From: JALORV01 sp963754065 | Lineage (GTDB): Bacteria; Pseudomonadota; Gammaproteobacteria; Burkholderiales; Burkholderiaceae_F | Direction of reading: 5' to 3' | DNA: 64,000 bases | Assembly (NCBI GenBank): GCA_963754065.1 | Contig: CAVWFH010000002.1 | Coordinates: 21,771-85,770, forward strand | Shown: one piece after another, positions 17,981 to 25,973 of the stretch | How positions within the stretch are numbered: position 1 is the first letter of the stretch | Layout: every line of letters starts with the position of its first letter | Program-made: the position numbers and the translations under genes | Notes under the pieces: model-generated | Told to the model about the DNA's origin: nothing | What the model saw: only the letters and a program-made list of their open reading frames with translations | Database searches by the model: none

Positions 17981-19225
17981 TCAGTCGTAGAGATATACCG
18001 TGACGTCCGAATCAGGCCCGTAGCCTTCGTCGTTCGACGGCACGATCACAAATCCGTCGGCCCGGGTCGTCGACGAAAGAATCGATGCACCGCTGAGCGC
18101 GATGGGCTCGACCCGACCATCGACGAGGCGGACCCGGCAGTAGTCCACGCGTCCGATGGCGGAAACGATCTTGCGCGCGACGCGGGCCTGCAGTTTCCGG
18201 TGCGGCCACTCGGGCGATCGACCGCCGAGCAAACGAAGTGCGCGACCCGCGAAGAAGTCGTAGGCGCACAGGCACGACACCGGATTGCCGGGCAACAGAA
18301 ACACCAGCGCCTCACCGATGCGTCCCAGCCCGGCGGGACTCGACGGGCGCATCGCAACGCCGTGTATCGCCAGTTCGCCGATTTCGGCAATCAAGCGCGG
18401 CGCATAGTCCTCACGACCTACGCTGGAGCCGCCCGACACGACGATCACATCGGCCCCGGGCGCGAGCAGCGCAGCGCGGATTCGGTCCGGATCGTCGCCC
18501 AGTCGGAGATGCGCCTCGAGCACGCCGCCGTCGCGGGCAATGAGGCCGCGCAGCATGTACGAGTTCGCGTCGTAAACCTCGTACGTGCCTTTCGATGCAC
18601 CCGGGGCTTTCACTTCGTTGCCAGTGACGAGCATGCGCACGCGGGGCTGCCGTACAACGGTCACCTGGTCCAGGCCCAGGGACGCCACCAGTCCCAGATC
18701 CTGTGGGCGCAAGCGTCGGCCAGCGGCGAGGGCGATCGATCCTGACTGAAGATCTTCTCCGCGATGGCCGACGTGCTGGCCCGGCGCAACGGGTCGCGTG
18801 ACTACGATCTGTTCGTCGGTCTCCGTGGCGAACTCGGCCGGAACGACCGCGTCGACGTCTTCGGGGACGGGCGCGCCGGTCATGATCCGCACGGCCGCGC
18901 GCGGCGGTAGTTCCCCGGCGAACGGCTGACCGGGCATGGCCTGACCCTGTACGCGAAACTCGAGGGGGTTGTATTCGCTGGCTCCGGCCGTCTCCGCGCC
19001 GCGCAGCGCAAAGCCATCCATGGCGGCCCGATTGAAGCCCGGGACGTCGAGCGGCGCTGTCACTTCAGCCGCCAGCGTGCGGCCGCAGGCCTCCTCGAGC
19101 GGAACCGACTCAGCGCCCAGCTGCCTCGCGCTCTGATCAATCCAATCGAGCACAGCCGACACTTCGCTGCGCTTGCGGAAACCGTGCATGCGCACGTCGG
19201 GGATCGGAGCGATTGCAGCTTTCAT
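17981..19225 (-). CDS. moeA: molybdopterin molybdenumtransferase MoeA
   Basis: 414 residues, the normal MoeA length. It inserts molybdate or tungstate into adenylated molybdopterin in the cytosol. Motifs: DVPGFNRAAMDGFAL (about residues 60-74), GNEVKAPG, VSGGSSVGREDY in the MoCF domain and LLPGNPVSCLCAYDFF. The ATG at 19225 gives the standard N-terminus; the frame is open further upstream without homology. It follows tupA after a 257-base gap and precedes the MoeA-PBP fusion by 14 bases. Together with tungstate uptake and the nearby formate dehydrogenase it serves bis-MGD cofactor assembly. Confidence 0.93.
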   Translation of the reverse strand: MKAAIAPIPDVRMHGFRKRSEVSAVLDWIDQSARQLGAESVPLEEACGRTLAAEVTAPLDVPGFNRAAMDGFALRGAETAGASEYNPLEFRVQGQAMPGQPFAGELPPRAAVRIMTGAPVPEDVDAVVPAEFATETDEQIVVTRPVAPGQHVGHRGEDLQSGSIALAAGRRLRPQDLGLVASLGLDQVTVVRQPRVRMLVTGNEVKAPGASKGTYEVYDANSYMLRGLIARDGGVLEAHLRLGDDPDRIRAALLAPGADVIVVSGGSSVGREDYAPRLIAEIGELAIHGVAMRPSSPAGLGRIGEALVFLLPGNPVSCLCAYDFFAGRALRLLGGRSPEWPHRKLQARVARKIVSAIGRVDYCRVRLVDGRVEPIALSGASILSSTTRADGFVIVPSNDEGYGPDSDVTVYLYD

Positions 19226-19482
19226 CCAGCACTCAGGCGGCAGGAACAATACTTGTGCACGATGCAAGGCCTTCCGGCAGCCTCGTTGAACACGCGAGAC
19301 GGCGATCGACGGTACGCGAAGCGCCGTGTGACATGCGACGCGCATCCATTATTGCGCACCCTTCCCGCAGTCGCGGGAAGGCATGCCGTGCGCTCGGGCG
19401 AGAGGCAAGGGCGGGATCCGGTTCAGATCCCTCCGCACTGTCGGCGGAACAGAGGGCCTAGCTTCGCGATCCTTGGCTTGCG
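19226..19482 (-). promoter_or_regulatory. 257-base tupA-moeA intergenic leader with hairpins
   Basis: No gene is visible. On the strand of moeA the region holds a perfect 9-bp hairpin (CCTTCCCGC-GACT-GCGGGAAGG, 19360-19381) and, closer to tupA, a smaller one (GGGATC/GATCCC, 19413-19431). The first may end tupBCA transcripts; the rest may carry the moeA promoter or a structured leader. I looked for the Moco/Tuco riboswitch layout and could not support it by eye. Confidence 0.4.
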
Positions 19483-20292
19483 TTACTTGCCGGCATTCGG
19501 AAAGAAGAGCTGTTCTCCGCCGATCTTGTAATCGGCGATCGCTGCCTGTCCCACGGGCGAGATGATCCAGTCGGCAAACTTCTGCGCCTGCACGACCTTT
19601 ACATGCGGATGCTTTGCGGGATTCACCACGATCACGCCGTACTGGTTGAACAGGCGCTTGTCGCCTTCGACGAGAACGGTAAGGTCGCCGCGGTTCTTGA
19701 ACGCAAGCCAGGTGCCGCGATCGGTCAGCACATACGCCCCGGAAGCGGCGGCGATGTTCAACGCAGGACCCATGCCGCAACCACACTCCTTGTAGCCGCT
19801 GCCGCGCTGGCTCGCCAGCTCGGCGGTGGTCCAGTACCGGTTCTCGGCAGCATGGGTTCCACTCTTGTCGCCGCGCGAAATGAATGCGGCATTGCCGGCA
19901 CTGATCTTCTTGAGCGCGGCGACGATGTCCGAACCGCGTGTCGCGGCCGGATCAGTCTTCGGCCCGATCAGCACGAAGTCGTTGTACATGACCGGAAATC
20001 GCTTGAGCCCCCAGCCCTCGGCGACGAACTTCTCCTCGGCGGCCTGGTCGTGGACGAGAAGGGCATCGGCGTCGCCGCGGCGCGCGATGTCCAGTGCCTG
20101 CCCGGTGCCGACCGCCACCACCTTCACATCCAGGCCGCTGGCCTGCTTGAACTGCGGCAGCAGATGCGCAAACAGCCCTGACTGCTCGGTGGACGTGGTC
20201 GAGGACAGTGTGATGCTCTGCGCTCCGGCCGCGCCGCTCGCGATGCACAGGATCGCCACGAAGAGGGATCTTGCTTTCCTGAATGTCGTCAT
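19483..20292 (-). CDS. tupA: tungstate ABC transporter substrate-binding protein TupA
   Basis: 269 residues with a cleavable signal peptide (cleavage near GAAGA|QS). The mature start SITLSSTTSTEQSGLF has the TTST oxyanion-binding motif of TupA, and the conserved SRGDKSGTHAAENRYW segment follows at about residue 138. TupA binds tungstate in the periplasm with very high affinity, distinguishing it from molybdate. It overlaps tupC by 4 bases and is the last gene of tupBCA. It fits a tungsten- or Mo/W-dependent formate dehydrogenase nearby. Confidence 0.93.
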   Translation of the reverse strand: MTTFRKARSLFVAILCIASGAAGAQSITLSSTTSTEQSGLFAHLLPQFKQASGLDVKVVAVGTGQALDIARRGDADALLVHDQAAEEKFVAEGWGLKRFPVMYNDFVLIGPKTDPAATRGSDIVAALKKISAGNAAFISRGDKSGTHAAENRYWTTAELASQRGSGYKECGCGMGPALNIAAASGAYVLTDRGTWLAFKNRGDLTVLVEGDKRLFNQYGVIVVNPAKHPHVKVVQAQKFADWIISPVGQAAIADYKIGGEQLFFPNAGK

Positions 20293-21041
20293 CTCAGTTC
20301 TCCTTCAATTGAAAATCCTGCCTCAGCGGATTCGGTGCCTTGCAGGAACTCCCGTACCGAAAGGTCGGCGCGTATGCGGCCGTCTTCCAGGCAGACCACG
20401 CGGCTGGCAAGGCGCCTGACCTGGCCGAGCGTGTGGCTGCTGAAGACGAGGGTCTGCTGGCGCCCTCGGGTGAACTCGCCGATGAGCGCCTCGACCTCCC
20501 GCCGTGCAGCCGGGTCCATGCTGGCGGTCGGCTCGTCAAGCAACATCACATCGGAGGCCAACACCCACGCGCGTGCCAGCGCCAACCGCTGCTGCTGTCC
20601 CGCCGACAGCGTGCGGGCGTTGCGCTGAGCAATCTCGGCCAGGCCGACGCGCGCCAACGCATCCTTCGCTTGATTGCAGGCCTGGCCCCAGCGCGCGCCG
20701 CGCAGCCAAAGACCCAGTGCGACGTTGCGCAGCGCGGTCGTGCGGAGCATGTAGGGACGCTGAAACAACAATGTCTGGCGCGTCGTGACGGGCCGCTGCA
20801 CGGTTCCCGCAGTGGGCTCGATCAGGCCGTTCAGCACGCGCATGAGGGTCGTCTTGCCACTGCCATTCGGGCCGACGAGCGCGACGCGTTCGCCGGCACC
20901 GATCGACAAGCTGACCGACTGCAGCGCCCACGTCGAGCCGTAGCGCACGCCGACCTGATCCAGCTTGAACAGGGTTGGCGCGGCAACGCGCTCGCGTTGA
21001 GCGTTCGGCAATGCGACCTGCGCTTCGTAGGCCTGGTTCAT
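20289..21041 (-). CDS. tupC: tungstate ABC transporter ATP-binding protein TupC
   Basis: 250 residues. Walker A GPNGSGKTTLM (about residues 57-67), signature LSAGQQQRLALARAW and Walker B VMLLDEPTASMD are intact. It supplies ATP hydrolysis for tungstate import through TupB. Four-base overlaps with tupB upstream and tupA downstream show strict translational coupling. There is no C-terminal TOBE/Mop domain as in molybdate ModC, which agrees with the Tup class. Confidence 0.92.
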   Translation of the reverse strand: MNQAYEAQVALPNAQRERVAAPTLFKLDQVGVRYGSTWALQSVSLSIGAGERVALVGPNGSGKTTLMRVLNGLIEPTAGTVQRPVTTRQTLLFQRPYMLRTTALRNVALGLWLRGARWGQACNQAKDALARVGLAEIAQRNARTLSAGQQQRLALARAWVLASDVMLLDEPTASMDPAARREVEALIGEFTRGRQQTLVFSSHTLGQVRRLASRVVCLEDGRIRADLSVREFLQGTESAEAGFSIEGELR

Positions 21042-21775
21042 GCGACCCCAACCCGCGCGACCTGCGTGGCCGCTCCGTCAACGCGTTCGCGCCAGCTGCG
21101 CAGCGCAGCGATCAGCGCGTTCAATGCCAGTACCACCAACAGCAGCACGATGCTCAATGCGATCGCAAGCGGCAGGTCACCCTTGCTGGTTTCCAGCGCG
21201 ATCGCTGTCGTCATGACGCGCGTGAAGCCTTCAATATTGCCGCCGACGATCATCACGGCGCCCACTTCGGAAATTGCGCGCCCGAACGCGGCGAGCAGCA
21301 CCGTCAGCAGCGCGTAGCGTTCGTCCCCGGCGAGCAGGAGACCGCGCGTGAGTGGCGTGGCACCCAGCGACGTCAACTGTTCTCCCTGGACACGGTCGGC
21401 GTCCTCTATCGCCTGGCGCGTGAGCGCCGTGACAATCGGCATGACCAGGATCGTCTGCGCCAGCACCATTGCCTCGAAGGAAAACAGCCAACCCAGAAAG
21501 CCCAGCGGACCTGAACGCGACAGCAGCAGGTAGACGACCAGGCCAACGACCACCGAGGGCAGCGCGAGCAGGGTGTTGAGCACGGCAAGCACTGCGCCGC
21601 GTCCGGCGAAGCGGGAGACGGCGAGCCAGACTCCGGCGAGCACGCCCATGCCGAAAGCGAGCAGGCACGCACTTGTGCTGACCGCCAGCGAGCGCCCGAC
21701 CACCGACAGGAGCGCCGGGTCGAGCGAAGCAAACAGATAAAGCGCAGCGGCGGTTGCCTGCGGGATCGTGTCCAT
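21038..21775 (-). CDS. tupB: tungstate ABC transporter permease TupB
   Basis: 245 residues with about five membrane helices. The inner-membrane-component loop is EVGAVMIVGGNIEGFTRVM (about residues 165-183), characteristic of TupB/CysT-type permeases. I prefer the ATG at 21775; a TTG seven codons earlier would add a short non-conserved extension. First gene of tupBCA, divergent from the ModE-like regulator across a 76-base region with repeated TAGGC boxes. Confidence 0.9.
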   Translation of the reverse strand: MDTIPQATAAALYLFASLDPALLSVVGRSLAVSTSACLLAFGMGVLAGVWLAVSRFAGRGAVLAVLNTLLALPSVVVGLVVYLLLSRSGPLGFLGWLFSFEAMVLAQTILVMPIVTALTRQAIEDADRVQGEQLTSLGATPLTRGLLLAGDERYALLTVLLAAFGRAISEVGAVMIVGGNIEGFTRVMTTAIALETSKGDLPLAIALSIVLLLVVLALNALIAALRSWRERVDGAATQVARVGVA

Positions 21776-21790
21776 TGCGAGGCAGATCGT

Positions 21791-21840
21791 AGGCAAGCGT
21801 GCGGGGGTTATGGCCGCAATAGGCTAGGCCCACCTAGGCA
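21791..21840. promoter_or_regulatory. candidate tup operator with four TAGGC boxes
   Basis: TAGGC occurs at 21791, 21821, 21826 and 21836, and the last two boxes sit in an inverted repeat CTAGG-CCCA-CCTAG (21825-21838). All lie in the 76-base region between tupB and the divergent ModE-like regulator. This is where an autoregulated metal-responsive repressor would bind. The site does not resemble the E. coli ModE box (ATCGnTATATA). Confidence 0.5.
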
Positions 21841-21851
21841 ATCGACTTCAT

Positions 21852-23018
21852 ATGTCGACTTCGCGGTTGCGAGCTTTGCGGCAAACTCGCGGGGTGCACA
21901 AGATCGAACTGTCGTATGTGCTGGCCAGCGGGCGCGCGCCGGAGGCGCTGATCCGCAATCCCCTCATGGATCTGCTGGCTGCTGTGCGCGCCCAGGGTTC
22001 GATTTCGAGCGCCGCGCGTGCGTTGGGCCAGTCGTACCGGCATGTCTGGGGCGAGCTCAAACGATGGGAACAGGAACTCGGGCACCGACTGATCGTCTGG
22101 GATCGTGGTCAGCCGGCGCGGCTGACCGAATTCGCCGACAAGCTGCTGTGGGCCGAACGGCAGGCGCAGGCGCGGCTGACACCTCAGATCGCTGCGCTGC
22201 ACGCCGATCTCGAACGCGCCTTCGCGATGGCTTTCGACACGTCCGCCAGCGTGCTCGTCATGCGCGCCAGCCATGACATCGCACTGGCGCTGCTGGGCGA
22301 ACACTGCATGCCGTCCCGCCTGCACCTCGACATCCGATTTAGTGGCAGTGCGGACGCGCTGCACGAACTGAACACCGGGCGCTGTGCGATCGCCGGCTTT
22401 CATCTGCCGCCCCGCACTGCGACGGGGAGCTTGATCGCCCGGACCTACAGACCCCTGTTGCATCCCAGCCGTCACCAGTTGATCGGATTCGCGCGGCGCG
22501 TTCAGGGCCTGGCCGTGGCCCGCGGCAATCCCCTCGATTTGCTGACGATCGCCGACGTGGCGGCGCGCGGTGCGCGCTTCGTCAATCGGCCGGCTGGAAC
22601 CGGGACGAGACTGCTACTCGATGCGTTGTGCGAGCAGCACGGTGTGGATCGGTCCACGCTGGTTGGGTACGAGAACGAAGAGCCTTCGCACGCCGCGGTG
22701 GCCCAGGCCGTGGTCGCAGGCCAGGCGGACACCGGCCTGTGCATCGAGGCGGCGGCGCGCTCGCGCGACCTTGACTTCGTGTCGCTGCTCTGGGAAGAGT
22801 ATTTCCTGGTGTGCGACAAGACAACGATGGCGCAGCCCGCAATCCGCACATTGCAGACGGTGCTGCGTAGCGAGTCCTGGATACGACGGCTCTCGACACT
22901 GGCCGGCTACGCTCCGGCGCGCAGTGGTGAGGCGCTGTCCTTGCGCGACGTCCTTCCATGGTGGGGTGAGCGTGTCGACCGAGGCGCCAAACGAGATCGC
23001 CAAAGTTCAGCTAGCTAG
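21852..23018 (+). CDS. ModE-like winged-helix regulator with PBP-like sensor domain
   Basis: Up to 388 residues. The N-terminal ModE/LysR-type wHTH is clear (MDLLAAVRAQGSISSAARAL, about residues 39-58, then YRHVWGELKRWE). The C-terminal two thirds form a substrate-binding-like domain with NRPAGTGTRLLLDALC and HAAVAQAVVAGQADTGLCIE. The same domain type ends the MoeA-like fusion (NRNAGSGTRIIIDKWL). ATG 21852 and GTG 21894 are both possible starts. Divergent orientation to tupB argues for control of tungstate uptake; the sensor may bind an oxyanion. It lacks the C-terminal Mop domains of true ModE. Confidence 0.82.
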   Translation: MSTSRLRALRQTRGVHKIELSYVLASGRAPEALIRNPLMDLLAAVRAQGSISSAARALGQSYRHVWGELKRWEQELGHRLIVWDRGQPARLTEFADKLLWAERQAQARLTPQIAALHADLERAFAMAFDTSASVLVMRASHDIALALLGEHCMPSRLHLDIRFSGSADALHELNTGRCAIAGFHLPPRTATGSLIARTYRPLLHPSRHQLIGFARRVQGLAVARGNPLDLLTIADVAARGARFVNRPAGTGTRLLLDALCEQHGVDRSTLVGYENEEPSHAAVAQAVVAGQADTGLCIEAAARSRDLDFVSLLWEEYFLVCDKTTMAQPAIRTLQTVLRSESWIRRLSTLAGYAPARSGEALSLRDVLPWWGERVDRGAKRDRQSSAS

Positions 23019-23113
23019 GCGGCTATACAGCAGCCGGGCTTCCGCTGCCTTGCACGATCACGCGGGTCAGCGGTTTCCGACAGCAGGCACGCGCGCGGCC
23101 GACGCTCGCGATT

Positions 23114-23695
23114 TCACCGGCGATCATGCTGCGCTAGCTCGTCACGCGTGTTGATGTTGGCGAAGGCGTCGGCTTCGTCGTCGAAGGCGACCTCTACGAC
23201 GTTCAGGCTGGCGTACCAGAGATCGATCTTGCGTTCGCCGCGGGCCAGGAAGTCGGACAGGTGCGGGCGCACCCGGGTGCACACCAGCGCGAACACCGGA
23301 TGCGGCTGAGTGCCGGTGCGCGCCACCGCGACATCGGCGTCGTCGGCAATGCGCGCCGTCGCCAGTCGGGCAACAAGATCATGCGGCAGGAACGGCGAAT
23401 CGCAAGGCACGGTGACGATCAGCGGCGCATCGGTCGCGTGCAGGCCGGCGTCCAGTCCGGCCAGAGGGCCTGCGAAGCCGCCCACCCGGTCGGGCACGAC
23501 GGGACAGCCGAAGTCGGCATAGCGCTCGAGGTTCTGGTTGGCATTGATCAGCACGCGGTCGACCTGCGGGCGCAGGCGCTCGATCACATGCTGCATCAGT
23601 GGCCGACCCTGCAGCAGCTGCAGGCCCTTGTCCACGCCGCCCATGCGGCGTCCCTGCCCGCCGGCCAGAACGAGCCCGCAGATCCCGTGCGTCAC
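23114..23695 (-). CDS. mobA: molybdenum cofactor guanylyltransferase MobA
   Basis: 193 residues, matching E. coli MobA. The nucleotide-binding N-terminus is LVLAGGQGRRMGGVDKGLQ (about residues 8-26); PCDSPFLP is the metal/GTP site and PHPVFALV a later family motif. It transfers GMP from GTP to molybdopterin, building MGD for formate dehydrogenase. The start is GTG 23695 with GGAGG eight bases upstream; an in-frame ATG further up would overlap fdhD. It follows fdhD after 58 bases. Confidence 0.93.
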   Translation of the reverse strand: MTHGICGLVLAGGQGRRMGGVDKGLQLLQGRPLMQHVIERLRPQVDRVLINANQNLERYADFGCPVVPDRVGGFAGPLAGLDAGLHATDAPLIVTVPCDSPFLPHDLVARLATARIADDADVAVARTGTQPHPVFALVCTRVRPHLSDFLARGERKIDLWYASLNVVEVAFDDEADAFANINTRDELAQHDRR

Positions 23696-23753
23696 CGGAC
23701 TAGCCTCCGCGCTGCGCGCTGCGGCATGAGCGCTTCGGAGCGGCCGTGCGCGC

Positions 23754-24614
23754 TCATGCTGCGCGCGCCGCGTCAAAGCGGTGCCGACCGGTGAAGAGCA
23801 GATAGTGCTTGCGGGCGGCGCGGCCGATCATCGTCAGGCCGACCTGGCTGGCGATGCGCCAGGCCATTTCGGTCAGTCCCGAGCGCGACACCAGGAACGG
23901 TATGCCCATTTGCGCCGTCTTGATCACCATCTCCGAGGTCAGCCGGCCCGTCGTGTAAAAGACCTTGTCCGACCCGTCGATGTTGTCGAGCCACATGCGG
24001 CCAGCGATGGCATCGACTGCGTTATGCCGCCCGACGTCCTCTATGAACACCAGGATCCGGCTGTCGGCGCCCTCGTTCGTCGCCAGTGCGCAACCGTGCA
24101 CCGCGCCTGCCGCGTTGTAGATGGTCTCGTGCTGGCGCACGGCTTCGAGCACAGCGACCAGCGACGCTTCCGATAAGCGCACGTCGTCGCGCAGTCGGAT
24201 CGAATCGACTTCCTCCATCAGGTCGCCGAACATCGTGCCCTGTCCGCAGCCGGTGGTCACCGTTCGCTTGGCGAGCTTCTTTGCAAGAGACTTGACGCCT
24301 CGTCGCGTCGTCACCGCCACGGCGTCGGTTTCCCAGTCGACCTGCACCGCGGCGAGTTCGTCGAGAGAGGACACCAGGCGCTGGTTGCGCAGGTAGCCGA
24401 TGGCGAGCGCTTCAGGTGCCTGCCCCAGTGTCATCAGCGTGACGACTTCGCACTTGTCGACGTAAAGGGTGAGCGGATGTTCGCCGGCGATCGGTGTCGG
24501 CACGGTTGCGCCGCGTTCGTCGATGGCATCGACAGGAAAGATCAGTGGGCGAGACGCGTTGGTCAGCAGCAGTGGCATCGTTGGTTGGATTCCGGCTCTG
24601 CGCGCGCGGTCCAT
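23754..24614 (-). CDS. fdhD: formate dehydrogenase accessory sulfurtransferase FdhD
   Basis: 286 residues. FdhD passes sulfur from IscS to the Mo/W cofactor before it is inserted into formate dehydrogenase. The family pattern is present: LRNQRLVSS (about residue 75-83), the TVTTGCGQGTMF block with one conserved Cys (usual CxxC is reduced to TGCGQ), FIEDVGRHNAVDAI and ISRSG-like LVSRSGLTEMA. ATG 24614 has GAAGGG about six bases upstream. Divergent from the DUF3305/fdh operon across 96 bases. Confidence 0.93.
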   Translation of the reverse strand: MDRARRAGIQPTMPLLLTNASRPLIFPVDAIDERGATVPTPIAGEHPLTLYVDKCEVVTLMTLGQAPEALAIGYLRNQRLVSSLDELAAVQVDWETDAVAVTTRRGVKSLAKKLAKRTVTTGCGQGTMFGDLMEEVDSIRLRDDVRLSEASLVAVLEAVRQHETIYNAAGAVHGCALATNEGADSRILVFIEDVGRHNAVDAIAGRMWLDNIDGSDKVFYTTGRLTSEMVIKTAQMGIPFLVSRSGLTEMAWRIASQVGLTMIGRAARKHYLLFTGRHRFDAARAA

Positions 24615-24710
24615 AAAAGACCCTTCAATCGTCTTCCGTATTCCGGTTTGCACGCGGCGAGCGTAAGCAGGAATATTCTCCGCAGCCTGAAGGAAGATAA
24701 CATCCAAGGC

Positions 24711-25190
24711 ATGGCAAACCCTTTACGAAGGCCGGCTGCGGTCGTGACGGCCAAGCGCATCGTTGACAATCCGTGGACCTCGGAGATCTGGGTCCCGGTC
24801 GCAGTCATCGAGCGCGATGGCGCGCGCGATGACCCGCCTATCCTGCTCGAACGCACTGCTGCGGGCGAGCAGTGGCTGCATCTCGGCTTTGAAGTCGAAC
24901 TGAATCGCACCGAGGCCGAGGGCTACTACCTGAACCTGACGACCGATCACCCGGTCGCCTTCGTGGAGTGGGAACTCTCCGAGGTCGGCGCCGAGCCGCG
25001 TTGGGTCACACTCAGCTATCACGAGGCAGCGCGGCGCCTCGACGGCGGCGCCCAGGTCGAGGCGGTGCCTATTCCCGGCCAATGGCTGCCATGGCTTGCA
25101 GCTTTCACGCAGCAACATCTGCAGATACCGGAAAAGAAGAAACGCCGTCCTGCACCGGCCTCGTTTCTCGGCGCAAAGCGCGACAACTGA
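24711..25190 (+). CDS. DUF3305 protein, formate dehydrogenase cluster
   Basis: 159 residues, first gene of the fdh operon. DUF3305 features: VTAKRIVDNPWTSEIWVPVA at the start, GEQWLHLGFEVELNRTEAEG in the middle and WVTLSYHEAARRLDGG near the end. The C-terminal tail is basic (KKKRRPA). No signal peptide or membrane helix, so cytosolic. The family's biochemical role is unknown; it nearly always occurs with this type of formate dehydrogenase operon, suggesting maturation or assembly. Start is the ATG at 24711; the frame open further upstream lies over the fdhD gene. Confidence 0.83.
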   Translation: MANPLRRPAAVVTAKRIVDNPWTSEIWVPVAVIERDGARDDPPILLERTAAGEQWLHLGFEVELNRTEAEGYYLNLTTDHPVAFVEWELSEVGAEPRWVTLSYHEAARRLDGGAQVEAVPIPGQWLPWLAAFTQQHLQIPEKKKRRPAPASFLGAKRDN

Positions 25191-25271
25191 TGTATCCGCG
25201 CGGCCGCTCCACATTTGCACACCGAGTTTCCTTCCGAAATGCGTGGCGTACCGCTGTCGACGGGTCCCTGT

Positions 25272-25967
25272 ATGAGCACTGAACCGGAACCGTTTCTTTC
25301 CCGTTGGTCGCGGCGAAAGCGCGCGGCTGAGCGCGAAGCAGAGCGGCCTGCCGACGCGGCGCCTAAGGCGACCGCCGTTGTGCCGGCGGCACCCGCGGGC
25401 GAAGGAGCGGCGGAAGGCGGACTTGCCGCGGCACCGGCACCGGAACGCGAAGCGGGCACAACCGAGATGCCGCTGCCGCCGATCGAGTCGCTCGAGGGCT
25501 TGCGTTCGGACTACGAGGCGTTCTTCCAGCAGCCCGTCGCTGAAGATCTGCGCCGTGCAGCGCTGAAGAAACTCTTCGCCGACCCGCACTTCAACCAGAT
25601 GGACATGCTGGACGTGTATGTCGACGACTACACACAGTTCGAGCCGCTGCCGGCTGCGCTGCGCATGCGTCTTCCCAGCGCGCGCGCTTTCCTGCAAGGT
25701 TCGGAACTTGCCGAGGTGGAGGCAGCCGAAGCAAAGGCGGCCGCGGCGGGCGAACAATCGGAGTCGCTCGCGGCAGCCGCTGGCGCAGAACATGAGCACG
25801 CAGTGAATCCTGACACCGTCGAAGTGGCGAGTGGCGTTGCTGTCGAGGACGCGAACGTCGAATCGACATCGGCGCTGACAGCGGCGCCGGACATTTCATT
25901 GAACGTCACGCCTTCGACGGCCATCCCGCCGGGCAAGACCGCGGCACCCGATCCCTCTTCCACCTGA
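25272..25967 (+). CDS. DUF3306 protein, formate dehydrogenase cluster
   Basis: 231 residues. It starts with the DUF3306 hallmark FLSRWSRRKRAAE (about residues 8-20), then an Ala/Pro-rich linker, then the conserved helical core LEGLRSDYEAFFQQPV and ALKKLFADPHFNQMDMLDVYVDDY (about residues 75-120). The last 100 residues are Ala/Glu-rich low complexity. Cytosolic, function unknown. Six bases separate it from the poly-ferredoxin gene, so it is in the operon. Confidence 0.82.
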   Translation: MSTEPEPFLSRWSRRKRAAEREAERPADAAPKATAVVPAAPAGEGAAEGGLAAAPAPEREAGTTEMPLPPIESLEGLRSDYEAFFQQPVAEDLRRAALKKLFADPHFNQMDMLDVYVDDYTQFEPLPAALRMRLPSARAFLQGSELAEVEAAEAKAAAAGEQSESLAAAAGAEHEHAVNPDTVEVASGVAVEDANVESTSALTAAPDISLNVTPSTAIPPGKTAAPDPSST

Positions 25968-25973
25968 GCCCGC

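Noticed and set aside
19226..19482. Moco/Tuco riboswitch upstream of moeA
   Set aside because: Hairpins are present but I could not match the conserved core of the known riboswitch by eye; a covariance-model search would decide.
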